Notes under the pieces: model-generated | The model's database searches: none | Seen by the model: the letters and a program-made list of their open reading frames with translations, nothing else | What the model was told of the DNA's origin: nothing | Shown: positions 20,937 to 32,740 of the stretch, one piece after another | Numbering within the stretch: the stretch's first letter is position 1 | How the letters are laid out: every line of letters begins with the position of its first letter | Translations under genes and position numbers: made by a program | Assembly: GCA_015143295.1 (NCBI GenBank) | Contig: CM026565.1 | Coordinates: 29,706,052-29,770,051 of the forward strand | Origin: Tetracentron sinense | Lineage: Eukaryota > Streptophyta > Magnoliopsida > Trochodendrales > Trochodendraceae | DNA: 64,000 bases | Direction: 5' to 3'

Positions 20937-21590
20937 CTAAAGAAAGAAAGCCATAAAAATGGACAAAACGGAGAGGGAGAAGCTGGCAATTGCAACAGTC
21001 GAGGATGAACTGGGAGTGGTTGGTCCGGCTGCTGTTGGGGTGGGTGTGTGAGAGGTAGGTCCGCCGGCTGTAGGGGGCGATACTGGGGTAGGGGCACAAT
21101 CAGCGGGTGTAACCGATGTGGGGGCTGGCGAGGAGGGTGGAGTACTGGAAGGGGATGGTCCTTCCTTGGAGGGGGTTGGGGATGCCGAAGAAGAGGCTTG
21201 GACAGCAATGCTCAACTTTTGGCCGATGTTGCAGTGCCGGCCGACGGTGCAGATGTAATAGTGGTCGCCCTCGGAGACAAGAGTGAGGTTGGCAGGGCCG
21301 GTTGTGATAACAGAACCAATGGTAGTGGTTGAGGTACAGGCATCGAATGCTGTCTTTGATACTTGGGCCACGTCGTGTTCCCCTGTGGTGAAGTTGAAGA
21401 CAAGAGTGTCGCCAACCATGAACTTCTTGGTGGAAGCCCAGGTTGTGTATGCGGCGGCACCGCCAGGGGGAATGACCCACCCCATGCTATCTCCGACCAC
21501 ATGTGTTGTCTGTGCCGCTGTGCAATGTAGAAGGGCTGCTCCAACAACAACAAGAACCACATATACAGCCATACCCATTCTCATAGCCAT
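20937..21590 (-). CDS. Phytocyanin 2: GPI-anchored blue copper protein (stellacyanin-type ligands)
   Basis: An intronless 217-aa frame starting at the first of several clustered ATGs. It has a signal peptide (residues 1-26, ending TAAQ) and a cupredoxin domain with His72, Cys114, His119 and Gln124 as likely copper ligands; Cys85 and Cys120 are the expected disulfide pair. A Pro/Ser/Thr-rich stretch (about residues 134-192) follows, then a hydrophobic C-terminal tail that fits GPI attachment. The copper domain is nearly identical to phytocyanin 1, including lack of the usual intron. The tail is shorter, lacks the TPPSSS repeats, and the 3' flank is unrelated to genes 1 and 3. Likely role: copper binding or electron transfer on the outer face of the plasma membrane; partner unknown. 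Confidence 0.93.
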   Translation of the reverse strand: MAMRMGMAVYVVLVVVGAALLHCTAAQTTHVVGDSMGWVIPPGGAAAYTTWASTKKFMVGDTLVFNFTTGEHDVAQVSKTAFDACTSTTTIGSVITTGPANLTLVSEGDHYYICTVGRHCNIGQKLSIAVQASSSASPTPSKEGPSPSSTPPSSPAPTSVTPADCAPTPVSPPTAGGPTSHTPTPTAAGPTTPSSSSTVAIASFSLSVLSIFMAFFL

Positions 21591-21675
21591 CTGATCTTTC
21601 TTTGTGTGTGTGTATATGAATATTCTGAGTGAGAATGTTAAGTAATGGGTGAGAAGGTAGAGGGATAGCCTTGCC

Positions 21676-21683
21676 TACTTATA
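21676..21683 (-). promoter_or_regulatory. TATA box, phytocyanin 2
   Basis: TATAAGTA on the minus strand, 86 bases before the ATG, in the block conserved with phytocyanin 1. Confidence 0.6.
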
Positions 21684-21959
21684 GAGGTGTACAAGAGAGA
21701 GAGAGAGAGGACGCCTACAGCTTCTCTGTAATGACCGAAGCAGCCTTTGGGCACGACTTTGACGGGTAAGAGGAGAGGAGACGGACTTGCGCTTCACCGA
21801 CGCAGTGGAAGTTTCGCGCCAGTCAGTCCTCTTTGATCTTTCTTACATGCGGGAAGAGTTCAATCACATCCACAAGGTAAGAGGGCTGGGCCTGGCCTGA
21901 TTAGAGTATTATATACATGGCTAGGATTGGGCCTACAAACAACAGCTTTAGCTCAAATA

Positions 21960-22700
21960 AGCTTATACTATTTGATTATATTATGTTTTCTTTGGTAGAA
22001 GATGTATCACATATGATATATGTGGCATAAATCATATGCAAAATCCTTACTTTGAAGAAATACCAAATGCCCCAACCAAAAAAAAAAAAAAACCAAATGC
22101 CGGTTTTGAGTGTTTGTCCCCATTTTCTTTCTTTCTTTTTTTACTTGGACTTTGTCGGATTACAACATTGATTTAGAGTGCCAACCACTAAAGCCCAGCT
22201 TTATTGTAAACCAAGACTTGAGTAGGTCAAGGTACAACTTCTTGAGCTTTTGAATCCTCTAACCGGGACCATATCCTCTGTGTTCTTCCTAGCGGCTAGC
22301 ATTTTTGAAGGCCCGATCTCTTCAAGAGGTGGTTACAATTTTTAAATCCGTACAAACTAATTGATCCTGCCCTTCCAACACTCATGGCCACAGGGAGGAA
22401 ATAACACAGATATTTTGCTTCCAGTCATTTTAGTATGGGTGTTGATGTGTTGTTTCAAATCCCTCTGAAATACCTGGCAAAGTATTTGATGGGTATTTTC
22501 AGATCCCTCCGAAATGCCTGGCAAAGTATATTTGGTAGATCTGATTCAACTTGACTGGCGTCATGTCCCTTTTTTATAATCTATTGTTCCTAATTAACCT
22601 AGAACTGTCTTTATACTACCCTCATTCACCATATTTTTCACTTTAATTAAACCTTTTCTATTTTATTTAGGGTCGTGCTATCCGCACCCGACATTTACTT
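21960..22700. other. Intergenic, no gene recognised
   Basis: AT-rich sequence with an A run near 22080. A short segment at 22370-22400 (CCTTCCAACACTCATGGCC) resembles one arm of the palindrome at 47591-47683. Nothing here looks coding. Confidence 0.5.
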
Positions 22701-22709
22701 TAGGAGACT

Positions 22710-22915
22710 AATTTTCAGCCAGAGCTCTACTTCACGATGATGAAGCAGAGCTCTTCTTTTTATACTATGCCATGGCTTGTTTGTAATTACTAAAAGTGGA
22801 AGGGGTAATTTTACCATATACCTAATTATAAGATTGCCATTGTGACCGTGTAAAAAGGGGAGCTCTCTCAACACGGTGAAGCCGAGAGCTCCTCTTTGTA
22901 TTTAAACTGTTACTT
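22710..22915. repeat. Miniature foldback related to 7679-7807
   Basis: The inverted ends CAGAGCTCT and AGAGCTCC, a CTTTTTATAC word and a TATTTAAACTGTTA flank match the layout of the nested palindrome at 7679-7807, with considerable divergence. Confidence 0.5.
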
Positions 22916-23154
22916 ATATACACCAATCTTAAAAAAATTCCCAATGAAACACTAAAATGTAGATAAAAATATTAGTAAGCCCTCTTTCTTTTCAAACATT
23001 CCTTACCTAAAAACAAATCTTGCAACTCATCCATATCCGGCCAAAGAGAAAGTAGGTAGGATCCTTGCTTTTCACTTTCATGGTGATAATTTGCATTCGT
23101 TTAGAAACTCCCGTGCAACACCAAAAACAAAAACTCGTACGGACATAGGGGAGT

Positions 23155-24045
23155 CCTGCTACGCCAATGACACGCTGCCACATGTCCCTTTTGAATCCTC
23201 TTAATTGAGGTTAAGATTCACCCACACCTACAGCCAGGGGAGGAGCCAGGATTTTCGGCCAGGGGGGGCTAATGGTGAGGTGTGGGGGTTCGGAGGCGTA
23301 GCCCCCGAAAAAAAAATTTAGTGCCAAGTTTGTGGGTCATCTCGTCTCTTTGTACGTTGGTAAAGAATATAGTTTTGAGTAGTGATGATTAGCAAACCCA
23401 CTGCTTAACTTACCGTCGTGTCCTCGTGTCCCTTTTAACACTCCTTTAACCCTGGTTAAGCTTATCAAAATTAAATTTAAGATTTTTATTATTTTTTTTT
23501 CTAAAAAACTAGGTTGGATTGCTTAACTCTATGAGTGAGTGAATCTTAACCACAATTGGTGAGGGTTAAAGAAGGGCATCGACCAATGAGGACCGGCCAT
23601 TTCATTCAATGATGAAAAACACCGGTAATTTAAGCATTTTCATATGCCTACGCCATCTTAAATTAAATAAATATAAAAAAAAAAAATTTCTTCTCAAAAT
23701 TTTCAGGGGGGGCTTAGATCCCCCACCACCACCCGGCTTTGCCCTTGCTCCTAGGCCACACCCACATTACACTATGCAAAAAAAAAAATTCCCAAAAGTT
23801 GAGGGGGGGCTTCAGCCCCCCCTGGGCCCCATGTGGCTCCGCCCCTGCCTACAGCTCACCCACTTATCCTTGTTTTCTAGAAAGAAATTTAAACCTAGTT
23901 AAAATTTAATAACTCTTAGGGTTAATTTTTTAAATAATTTTTTCAAAAAACCAAGGATAGGTGGATGAACTCTAGTAGTGATTGAATCTTAACCACGGTT
24001 AAGGGGCGTCAAAAGGGACACATGGCAACGTCAGTGCCGTAACCA
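23155..24045. mobile_element. Foldback element, GGTTAAG family, split by a hAT insertion
   Basis: The left arm (CTGCCACATGTCCCTTTTGA to CACCCACACC) and right arm (GGATAGGTGGATGAAC ... GGGACACATGGC) are inverted partners. Between them lies a separate element (23235-23847) with its own 8-bp duplication. Confidence 0.7.
23235..23847. mobile_element. hAT-type miniature element (CAGGGG-GGAGCC ends)
   Basis: Ends CAGGGGAGGAGCCAGGA and inverted TGTGGCTCCGCCCCTG are flanked by a perfect 8-bp duplication, CCTACAGC at 23227-23234 and 23848-23855. It contains a subregion related to the GGTTAAG arms but no transposase. Confidence 0.85.
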
Positions 24046-24059
24046 GACTCCCTCAAGTC

Positions 24060-24618
24060 TGGTTACAACTGGAGATGATTACGAGTCAAAACAAAATACT
24101 TATGTTGTGAAACAACAACCAAGAAAAGGATTAAAAAAACAAAAAAGAGGATATATATGGTGATTTTAGTGTAAGAACATGCTAAGCAGATTGATGTTGA
24201 GAAGCTTATTCCATAGAGTGCTGATCTCATCGAAGTTCTCAATATTAGAAAGGATATATCAACAACTTGGCACAATGTTTGGAGGAAACCAGATGCTTCA
24301 ATCATTTTCTCATCCAGATTTCATTGAGGTCCAAAACTTGCTAAAAGATTCATTTCCTTTCTTTTGGTATTTAATTTGTTGTTCTTTTTTGGATAAACAT
24401 TTGTTTTTCTTTTTTTTGGATAAACGTTTGTTGTTCTTTAATCGATTTAGTTAGACACCTTGAAAATTTTGCAGTAGCATTGGTTCTTGCAATTGAGGTT
24501 TTTCTGTGGCTAATGATGATTTTTGTGCTAGGTGCTAATGTTTTTCTATTGCTAATGATAATTAGTAAAGCAGAATGGGATGTTGGGGATTTGCCTAGAA
24601 TTCTATTTTGTGTAAAAC
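24060..24618. other. Intergenic, no gene recognised
   Basis: Short open frames on both strands have no recognisable domain. The region ends at the CTATA target duplication (24620-24624) of the copia element. Confidence 0.45.
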
Positions 24619-24624
24619 TCTATA

Positions 24625-24944
24625 TAATAAATAACGCGCAGTAAAAGAAGAAAGGAGAACACAGAGATTACATGGTTCAGCAATGCCTACATCCACAATG
24701 ATAAACCTATCGATATCACTGTCTTTATTGCTACCTTACTTCATACAGTCACTCACGTTCTTGATTCCAGAGCTTCTAACAATCACTTTCTTATATAATG
24801 TTCAAGAGATAATAGAAAAGGGAAATAATAGAAAAATGAAAGAACCCCAAAGATCCTAGGGAGATAGGGAGATAAGGAAAGAAGATCTTTGGGAGGAAAG
24901 GATGGGATTGACAAATCAATCTCAATCCTAGAGATATGCTAATA
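24625..24944 (-). repeat. 3' LTR of the copia element
   Basis: Matches 29306-29611. The purine tract TTGAGGGGGAGT (minus strand) directly adjoins its inner edge, marking this as the downstream LTR. Confidence 0.9.
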
Positions 24945-25183
24945 CTCCCCCTCAAGTTGGAGCGTGAATATCATGAACGCCTAAGTTGAATGTCAGAAAG
25001 CGAAATTGATCTCTTCCAAGTGCTTTAGTAAATACATCAGCTAGTTACAACTTAGAGGGAGTGTAGACAGGCCGAATGATGCCAGCTTGAAGTTGTTGTC
25101 ACACAATATGACAATCCAATTCTATGTGTTTGGTACGTTCATGAAATACTGGATTAGCGGCAATGTGGATGGCAGCCTTGTTG

Positions 25184-28100
25184 TCACAAGATAGGGCAAC
25201 TAGGAGTGTATGGGAAATGCCAAGATCCTGAAGTAAATACTTGAGCCAAATGATTTCCATGTGGTAGATGCCATGGACCTATATTCGGTTTTTGCAGATG
25301 ACCGAGAAACTGTAAATTGTTTTTTGCTTTTCTAAGAAATAGGAGATTGTCCTCCAAGAATATACAATACCCAATAATCGACCAGCGAGAGTCAACACAA
25401 CTGGCCCAATCAGAATCACAAAAGGCCTTCATGTGAAGAGTATTGTTGGAAGACATCAAAATCCCTCTGCCAGGAGCAGATTTAAGATAACGAAGAACTC
25501 GATAGGCAGCGTCAAGATGGGGCTTACGAGGTTGGTGCATAAATTGGCTGAGAATTTGGATTGAATAGACTATGTCAGGCCGAGTAATGGTGAGATAGAT
25601 GAGGCGTCCTACTAAGCGCCAGTATTGAGTAGGATTTTCAAGAAGGTCACCATTGCTAGAAGTAAGCCTTAAATGGTGTTCCATGAGAAAATCAGCCGGT
25701 CGTGTCCCAAGGAGACCAGTTTCATCTAAAATTTTAAGAATATATTTCTGTTGAGACAAAAAAATTCTCTGCCGAGCGCAAGCCACCTCAATGCCCAAAA
25801 AATATTTTAGCTGACCAAGGTCCTTAAGTTGAAAGCGCCCATGCAGGAAGGCTTTCAAAGCATTAATGGTCGCCATATTATTTCCTGTCACAATTATGTC
25901 ATCTACATAAACAAGCACAATAGTAATTGTAGTTCCAGAGGTAGAAATGGAAAGAGAATGATCAGTTGCTGATTGTTTAAAACCAGCATGAAGAAGTGCA
26001 GTAGAAAATTTTGCAAACCAATTATGAGAGGCTTGTTTAAGACCATAGAGAGATTTGGTCAAACGACAAACTCTAGTCTCTCCATGTGGACTAAAACCGG
26101 GAGGAATTTTCATATAAACCTCCTCTTCAAGATCTCGATGGAGGAAAGCATTGTTAACATCTAATTCATGTAGAGGCCACTATTTGATAGAGGCAATAGC
26201 AAGAAGGCATCGAATAGTAACCAATTTTGCAATTGGAGCAAAAGTTTCATGATAATCAATACCTTCAACCTGAGTGTAACCTTTTGCAACAAGACGAGCT
26301 TTGTAACATTCAACAGAACCATCAGACCGATACTTAATCTTGTGAACTCATTTACAGTCAATAGGTGCTTTCCCAGGGGGAAGAGGAGTCAAAAACCAAG
26401 TGTTATTATGTTCAAGAGCTTTAATCTCAACAGCCATTGCTTCAAGCCACTTGGGATGCTTAACAGCTTGAGAGAAATATTTAGGCTCAAACTCTGAAGA
26501 AATTGCAACTATAAAAGTAAAATGTTGTGGAGATAAAGAAGAATAAAAAATAAAATGTTGAAGAGGATGAGTAATACCTAATGTGAGTGCCGGGGAAGAT
26601 GATGCAGGGGGCAATAAGACCATAGAGGAAGAAGAAGGTAAAGAAATTTGATAGTCACGAAGATGGGAAGGAGGGTGAGGATGTCGAGTAGAACGTTGAG
26701 GAACAGGAGGATTAGGAGGGGTAGGGGCAGTGGTGGACGAGTTGTCAAAGGTGTTGGGAGAAGGAATTGGAGAAGGGACATGAGTATTCAAGTCGGAAAT
26801 AGGTAATGGGAGCACAGGGGCTGAAGCGGTGCGGGAGTCAGGAATGGAACGAAAGGGAAAAATAGTTTCGTGAAAGGTAACATCCCGACTAGTGAAAGTA
26901 GTGTGGGTCTCGAGGTCATAGACCCGATAACCACACTGGCCAAAGGGGTAGCCAACGAAAATCATTTGAGGGCACGAGGAGAAAATTTATGTCTTCTAGG
27001 GGCTAAATTTTGAACATAACAAAGGCACCCAAAGACTTGAAGATGTTTGTAAGCGGGTTTAGTAGTTAGAAGAGTTTCATGAGGAGTTTTTCCAGACAAG
27101 ACAGGAGTGTGCAAGCGATTTATTAAATATGCAGTTGTAAGAACACAATCTCCCCAAAATTTTAAGGGTAAATTAGCTTGAAAACGAAGGGCTCTGACAA
27201 CCTCTAATATATGTCTATGTTTGCGTTCAACAACGCTATTTTGTTGAGGCGTGCTAACGCAACTTCATTGATGGACAACATCATTCTCATTAAAAAAGGA
27301 TTGGAGAGAAAGAAATTCGAGTCCATTATCAGTTCGAATTTGTTGTATAGAACGATAAAACTGAGTTTTAACCATCGCAAAATAATTTTTAAGTAAAGAT
27401 TAAGTCTCTGATTTGTGTTTCATCAAATAAATCCAAGTACATCTAGAAAAATCATCCACAATGGTAAGAAAATAACGAGCCCCTGAAAGGGAATGAACAG
27501 AAAAATCACCTCAAATATCACAATGTATCAAAGTATAAGGTTCACTGCATCAATTATTGTTATTTGGAAAAGGTAATCTAGTGTGCTTTGCAAGTGGGCA
27601 AATGTCACAATGTAAATGCGAAGTAGAAATTCCATCAACAGTTTTAGCTAAAGTTAAAAAACGAGATAAAGAATGATGGCCCAAACGCCAATGCCAAACA
27701 TCAAAGGAGTCTTCATTATTGTGAGCAGATAAAATAGTAGGAGAAGCAATGGGATAAAAGTGGTAGAGGCCTCCATGCTCTTTACCCAGTCCAATCATCT
27801 TCCTCGTGGCAAGGTCTTGAAATACACAGAATGCGGGAAAAAAAATGAAAGCACATTTGTGAGTTTTAGTTATTTTGCTAATGGATAACAAATTGAACTT
27901 AAACTCGGGTACACAAAGAACATCATTTAGAGACAAAGTAGGGGAAAGTGAGACTTTTTTGTTGTGACTCACTTACCCTTGTGAGTAATGGGAACAGTCA
28001 TGCCATTAGGAAGATGGACAGGTTTTGCATCATCACAAGAAATAACATTTGATAAAGAATCCATGGAATAAGTAATATGATCAGATGCACTAGTATCGAT

Positions 28101-29155
28101 GATCCAAGAAGATGGATAAATGGAAGAGCAGCTTATAGACTTACCTGTCAAGTTGGCAGTGTGTCTCGGGTACCTAGATTGAGTATAGAAAGAAGTTGGT
28201 GGTATTGTTCTGCAGTGAGCTGAGGCATGGGAGTAGACGAAGGTGTGGTCTATGTACAACTGTTATCGACATCCATAGAAGTGTGGGCAGCATTAGTTGA
28301 TTTTTGTGGGTATCCGTGGAGCTTATTGCACTTTGATTTTACATGACCAAGACATTTACAATGATCACACCGAGGGTGTTGGCAAGTCTTATTGTGGTCG
28401 TTGTCCTGATAATTTTCAAAGTTGGTCTCATTCTTGATAACTGAAAGTGCTGTAGCATCTGGAATAGAAGTAGTGGTCACATGCAATTCTCGTTGCTTCT
28501 CTTCTTGTAGGATGAGAGAGTAAGTCTTACTTATGGAAGGAAGAGGGTCCATGGTGAGAATTTGACTCCTGATAGCCGAGTATGAATCATTCAAGCCCAT
28601 AAGAAACTGATAAACATGCTCCTGTTGTTGATACTCGGATAGTGTTTTTAACATGCCGCATGTGCAATTAGGGACAGTATTATAGGATGCAAGCTCATCC
28701 CAATAACCCTTTAATTTCATAAAGTAGGCTGTCAAAGAGGATTTCTCTTGTAGGAGAGTATAGATCAATCTCTTAATTTGATATATTCTAGGAGCATTGC
28801 TTTGGGAGAAACGCTCTTCAAGATCCTTCCAAACAGCTTGAGCCGTGTCCGCATAAATGACACTATGAGCAATGTTAGAGGAGATCGAGTTTAACAACCA
28901 AGACAGGACCATATCATTACATCGGTCCCAGAGAGCAACACTTGAAGCTGGTGATTTTGGTTTGGAAATAGTACCGTTGACAAAACCCAATTTGTTCTTG
29001 GTTGAAAGTGTCATCCTCATGGCACGACGCCAAGTCGAATAATTGTCTCCATTGAGGGGTTGAGAAACAAGAGTGGTACTTGGATTATCAGATGGATGAA
29101 GATAATGAGGAGATTGTGAATTGTCAAGAGTGGTGCTTGGATTATCTGACGCCAT
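25184..29155 (-). pseudogene. Copia gag-pol region, fossil
   Basis: Recognisable from the right: Gag (28250-29155), with a CDHCKCLGHVKSKC zinc knuckle; the protease region (about 27970-28260, WIIDTSASDH); the GAG-pre-integrase region with HRRL-like WHWRLGHHS (27550-27970); the integrase core and a C-terminal portion up to about 26350; and reverse transcriptase, with VYVDDIIVTG (25184-26113). The coding capacity is interrupted in several places, so no functional polyprotein is expected. Confidence 0.88.
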
Positions 29156-29290
29156 GATTCTTCACTCAACTGTTTGGATGAGCTCTGAATTTAGAGATTC
29201 TATGAAAAAAAACTGAAGATGCAAAGAGATGCACACAGCAGATGATCAAAGACTTGATCTAACACAGGGAAATCGCACAATGATCATAAA

Positions 29291-29302
29291 TATGCTCTGA
29301 TA
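29291..29302 (-). other. Primer-binding site of the copia element
   Basis: TGGTATCAGAGC on the minus strand matches the complement of the 3' end of plant initiator tRNA-Met, directly inside the 5' LTR. Confidence 0.85.
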
Positions 29303-29305
29303 CCA

Positions 29306-29611
29306 TAATAAATAACGCGCAGTAAAAGAAGAAAGGAGAACACAGAGGTTACGTGGTTCAGCAATGCCTACATCCATGGTGATGAACCTATCACTGTCTT
29401 TATTGCTACCTTACTTCATACAGTCACTCACATTCTTGATTACAGAGCTTCTAACAATCACTTTCTTATATAATGTTCAAGAGATAATAGAAAAGGGAAA
29501 TAATAGAAAAAGGAAAGAATCCCAAAGATCCTAGGGAGATAAGGAAAGAAGATCTTTAGGAGGAAAGGATGGGATTGACAAATCAATCCCAATCCTAGAG
29601 ATATGCTAATA
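29306..29611 (-). repeat. 5' LTR of the copia element
   Basis: Matches 24625-24944. Its outer edge abuts CTATA (29612-29616), the target duplication. Confidence 0.9.
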
Positions 29612-29862
29612 CTATATTATGGAGCTATATGTTACAATTAGAATTTTGGGAAATCATAATTGGTTTAGGATTTGATTTTATGTTTAAAATAGGCCTAGGC
29701 ATTAAACTTAAAACATAAGCTTAGGATTTGAATGTTTAGGGCTTCTAGGGAGAGCATGTTGCTCTCGGGGAGATCCCTGATAGTTCTCATGAAGAGTGGT
29801 GACTCTTGGGAGAACGAGAAGCTCTCAGGATGAAGAACATGCTCATAATAAATTGTTGTGGC

Positions 29863-30168
29863 TCACTTAGAGAGTGGACTCTTGGTATTTGAGAGTGAAT
29901 ATCTTTGTACCATGTAATATTTGCATAGTGATTCTTGATTGTCTTCACTTGTAGATGTAGCTCTTTCCTGGTGAACCACATATATCTTTTGTTGTGTGAT
30001 TTGAATCTTCTCAAATTTATTTCTCATATTATCTTGTAACCTCGAGATCGCGTTTTTCAACATAACATGGGAGGAGAATGAAATACGGATCCATGGCTCC
30101 ATTGCTCTTGGCTTGGCACATGCACCACCAGCATATAGACAACCAAGGATCACCGAGGGATCCTCCAC
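29863..30168 (-). other. Unidentified 101-codon open frame, possible gene fragment
   Basis: The frame begins MEDPSVILGCLYAGGACAKP and has a non-repetitive, protein-like composition (WIRISFSSHVMLKNAISRLQ). I do not recognise a family. It lies between the copia element and a CACTA-type end, and no splice partner is obvious. It could be an exon of a decayed gene or chance. Confidence 0.25.
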
Positions 30169-30355
30169 AAGAGAGAGATGATGACCACATTTGAAGGTTG
30201 TAGGGTTTTTTTGTGAGGAAGAAGGTTTAATGAGATGAGGAGTTTTTAGTCTTTTTTATCTTCCTTTTTGGTGTTTCACTACAAATTTATGAGATTGGTG
30301 TATATAAGTAATTTTTGGGGTGGGTGTACCACCACCCTATTTCAATTTACAGTAT

Positions 30356-30472
30356 CACTACAAGAAATCGACTTATCGATTACAATTTGTATCTGTGATC
30401 GTAAGACATTGATCACGGTTACAGTGCGCAAATAGAACCGTTATCTTTCAACGCATGATCATAAGTCAAATC
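30356..30472 (+). mobile_element. CACTA-type terminus, orphan
   Basis: The sequence CACTACAAGAAATCGAC matches the terminal repeat style of plant CACTA (En/Spm) transposons and is followed by subterminal-like repeats (TGATCGTAAG, TGATCATAAG). I find no inverted partner TTTCTTGTAGTG downstream in the window, so this is a truncated end or one split by the gypsy remnant. Confidence 0.45.
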
Positions 30473-32660
30473 TGTAAGGACCATATTTCATATTGGCTTA
30501 TTCCGTTGTCAAAAAACTTAGTCAAATCATATGTCTTATGTCGTAGACATTGAGTGATTCATATTCGTAAAGATGAAGATTGAAGAAGAAGAAGAACTGA
30601 AGATCATTCCAATTTCGCATTCGTCTCACCTCTAGGATGATAAGTGACCTAGATACCTAATTATTCGTTAGGTGAATTCGACTTAGAATAATCCATCTTT
30701 GATAATTGCATAAAACTTACTACTTTCCGCCTTTATTACATCCTATTATTTAGCATTAATATGGTTACATGGACTTAATTTAGTGAATTTTTTATTGTAG
30801 GTGTTTAAAGCCCAAGTTGCAAGGAAAAGCCCAAAAGAAAAACATTCTAGAGATTGATTACAGAAAGAATCCAAAAAGGATTAGGATTTTCCTAATTGAA
30901 AGGGATATAATTGGAAAGTTACAAAAAGGGATAAAGTTAGTTAAGAGTTTGTTACAAAAGAGATAAAGAGAGAATTTCTTCTATTCTATTTTTAAGCTCT
31001 TCTCTTTTCTCCACAGAGGAACTTTCTTTTCTCCCTCTTCTCAAACACTTTTTCTTTTTATCTCTCCCCAATCACACATTCTTTTAGTTATTTTGTTAAG
31101 GATATTTAACACTTTGTTTATTGATTTGTTTTTCATAACTATGAGTGGCTAAAACTCTAGCTAGGGTTAGAGGTGAAACCTAATATTTTTATTATGTGTT
31201 CCTGAGATTATCTATGTGTTTTTTTATAGATTGTTGATTGAATTTTTGGGATTGATTTTAATATTTGGAAACATTGCATGTTGAAAAGTTTTTAAGATTT
31301 AATATGATTTTTGGATATATCAAATGCATGATCTTCATGATTCGTTAGGATTTGGGAATATATTGAATGCATAACCTCCCCTGTAGCATGTCAATGAAAT
31401 TAATTGCTTAATCAACCCATATTCAATCTACTCTACACCTTGTTTGATTGTTTTATTTTTATATCTTCCAATTAGGCGAGTTGGCTCTCTACCCTAATTG
31501 AGTTAAAAATAATCCAAGTTCATATAATAAATTATTAAGTGGATCTTTGAATCCCTAGTGTTTTCCTCCATTAATCTTTCTCAATTTTTATTTAGTGTTT
31601 TGAATTAGTTCCAATATCTTCTTTCCTCATCTTTGGGTGGAAAAACAAACGAACAATTTATTTTCATTTTCTGTTTAATTATAGAGGTTTTTACATTAGT
31701 GTCAATCATTCCCTGTGGATCAACCTTGGATTCACCGAGATATTATTACTTGCGATAGCCTGCACTTGGGTCTGCATTATTTTAGTCACAACAAGTTTTT
31801 GACACCTTTGCCGAAGAATGCATCTTTAACATTGTGTTTTAATTTCTATTATTTTCATTAGTTTGTTAGAGTTTGGTTTAGATTAATTATTTTTGTTTTT
31901 GTTTGTCTTTATTTGTAGGTACTCATTTTCATCGGGATCAAAGTTTGGTGAAGTTCATTGATTTTCTAGAACACCTGTTTCACCATACTTCTCAGGTAAT
32001 TTGTTCCAATTTGTTTGAAGTTAACCCATTTAATTTTCCATGAGCGTTTGGCAACATGACCATACAAAACGGCTATATAGAGTAGAATTGGAGCAATTTC
32101 CTATTGAGTTAGTTGACCTTTACACAGATTTTTTTAGCAAATTGTCTACCATGGCTGATGATGAGAGTGCCCAAGGGGGCAATGACCACCAAAATGACCC
32201 ACCTATCAGAACCCTTAGGGACAATTTGTAACCCACCAGGACCACTACACCTTCGTGTATGGTGCTCCCTAATATTGCTGGGAACGTTGATATGAAACCG
32301 GGTGTGACCCAATTACTCCCCAAGTTTCATTGGCTCTATGAAACCGGGTGTGATCCAATTACTCCCCAAGTTTCATGGGCTCGATTCTGAGAGCCCATAT
32401 TTGCACCTCAAGGAATTTGATGAGGTATGTGCTACATTGCAGTATAACAAAGTTACTGATGATGTTGTGAGGCTTAAACTGTTTCCCTTTCCATTGAAGA
32501 AAAAAGTCAAATCTTGGCTACACTCCTTGAGGCTTAATACCATCGGAACATGACAAGAGATGACTAGGGAATTTCACCTAATATATTCTGTCCTCATCAA
32601 GAACCATTGGGCCTAAACTCAGCCAAGTTAAACCTTTTTAAGTTGGGGTGAGCAATTGTT
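30473..32660 (+). mobile_element. Ty3/gypsy (Athila/Tat-like) retrotransposon remnant
   Basis: About 1.3 kb of LTR-like sequence ends near 31793 with the signature ATAGCCTGCACTTGGG and CACAACAAGTTTTT, followed by a decayed primer site. Downstream is a Gag piece at about 32290-32560 (FHGLDSESPYLHLKEF, LFPFPLKKKVKSWLHSL) typical of this group. A purine-rich AAGTTGGGGTG near 32640 may be the end of the internal region. Most of the coding part is missing and the rest is broken. It is an old fossil with an approximate left edge. Confidence 0.7.
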
Positions 32661-32740
32661 GAGCCTAAATTTGTAGGCTCCAACTCAATTAAATGTCACC
32701 TTAAAGTAAAGTATATAACACAAATAAATAGATTAGTAAG

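Larger units (their letters stand above)
24625..29611 (-). mobile_element. Ty1/copia LTR retrotransposon, broken, both LTRs present
   Basis: A minus-strand element flanked by 5-bp CTATA duplications. The two LTRs (320 and 306 bp) differ by roughly a dozen substitutions plus two short gaps, about 4 percent, which suggests an age of a few million years at commonly used plant rates. Parts in order from the right: LTR, initiator-Met-type primer site, Gag with a CCHC knuckle, protease, integrase, reverse transcriptase, partial RNase H, purine tract, LTR. The order of integrase before reverse transcriptase defines copia. The coding region has several breaks and is a fossil. Confidence 0.93.
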
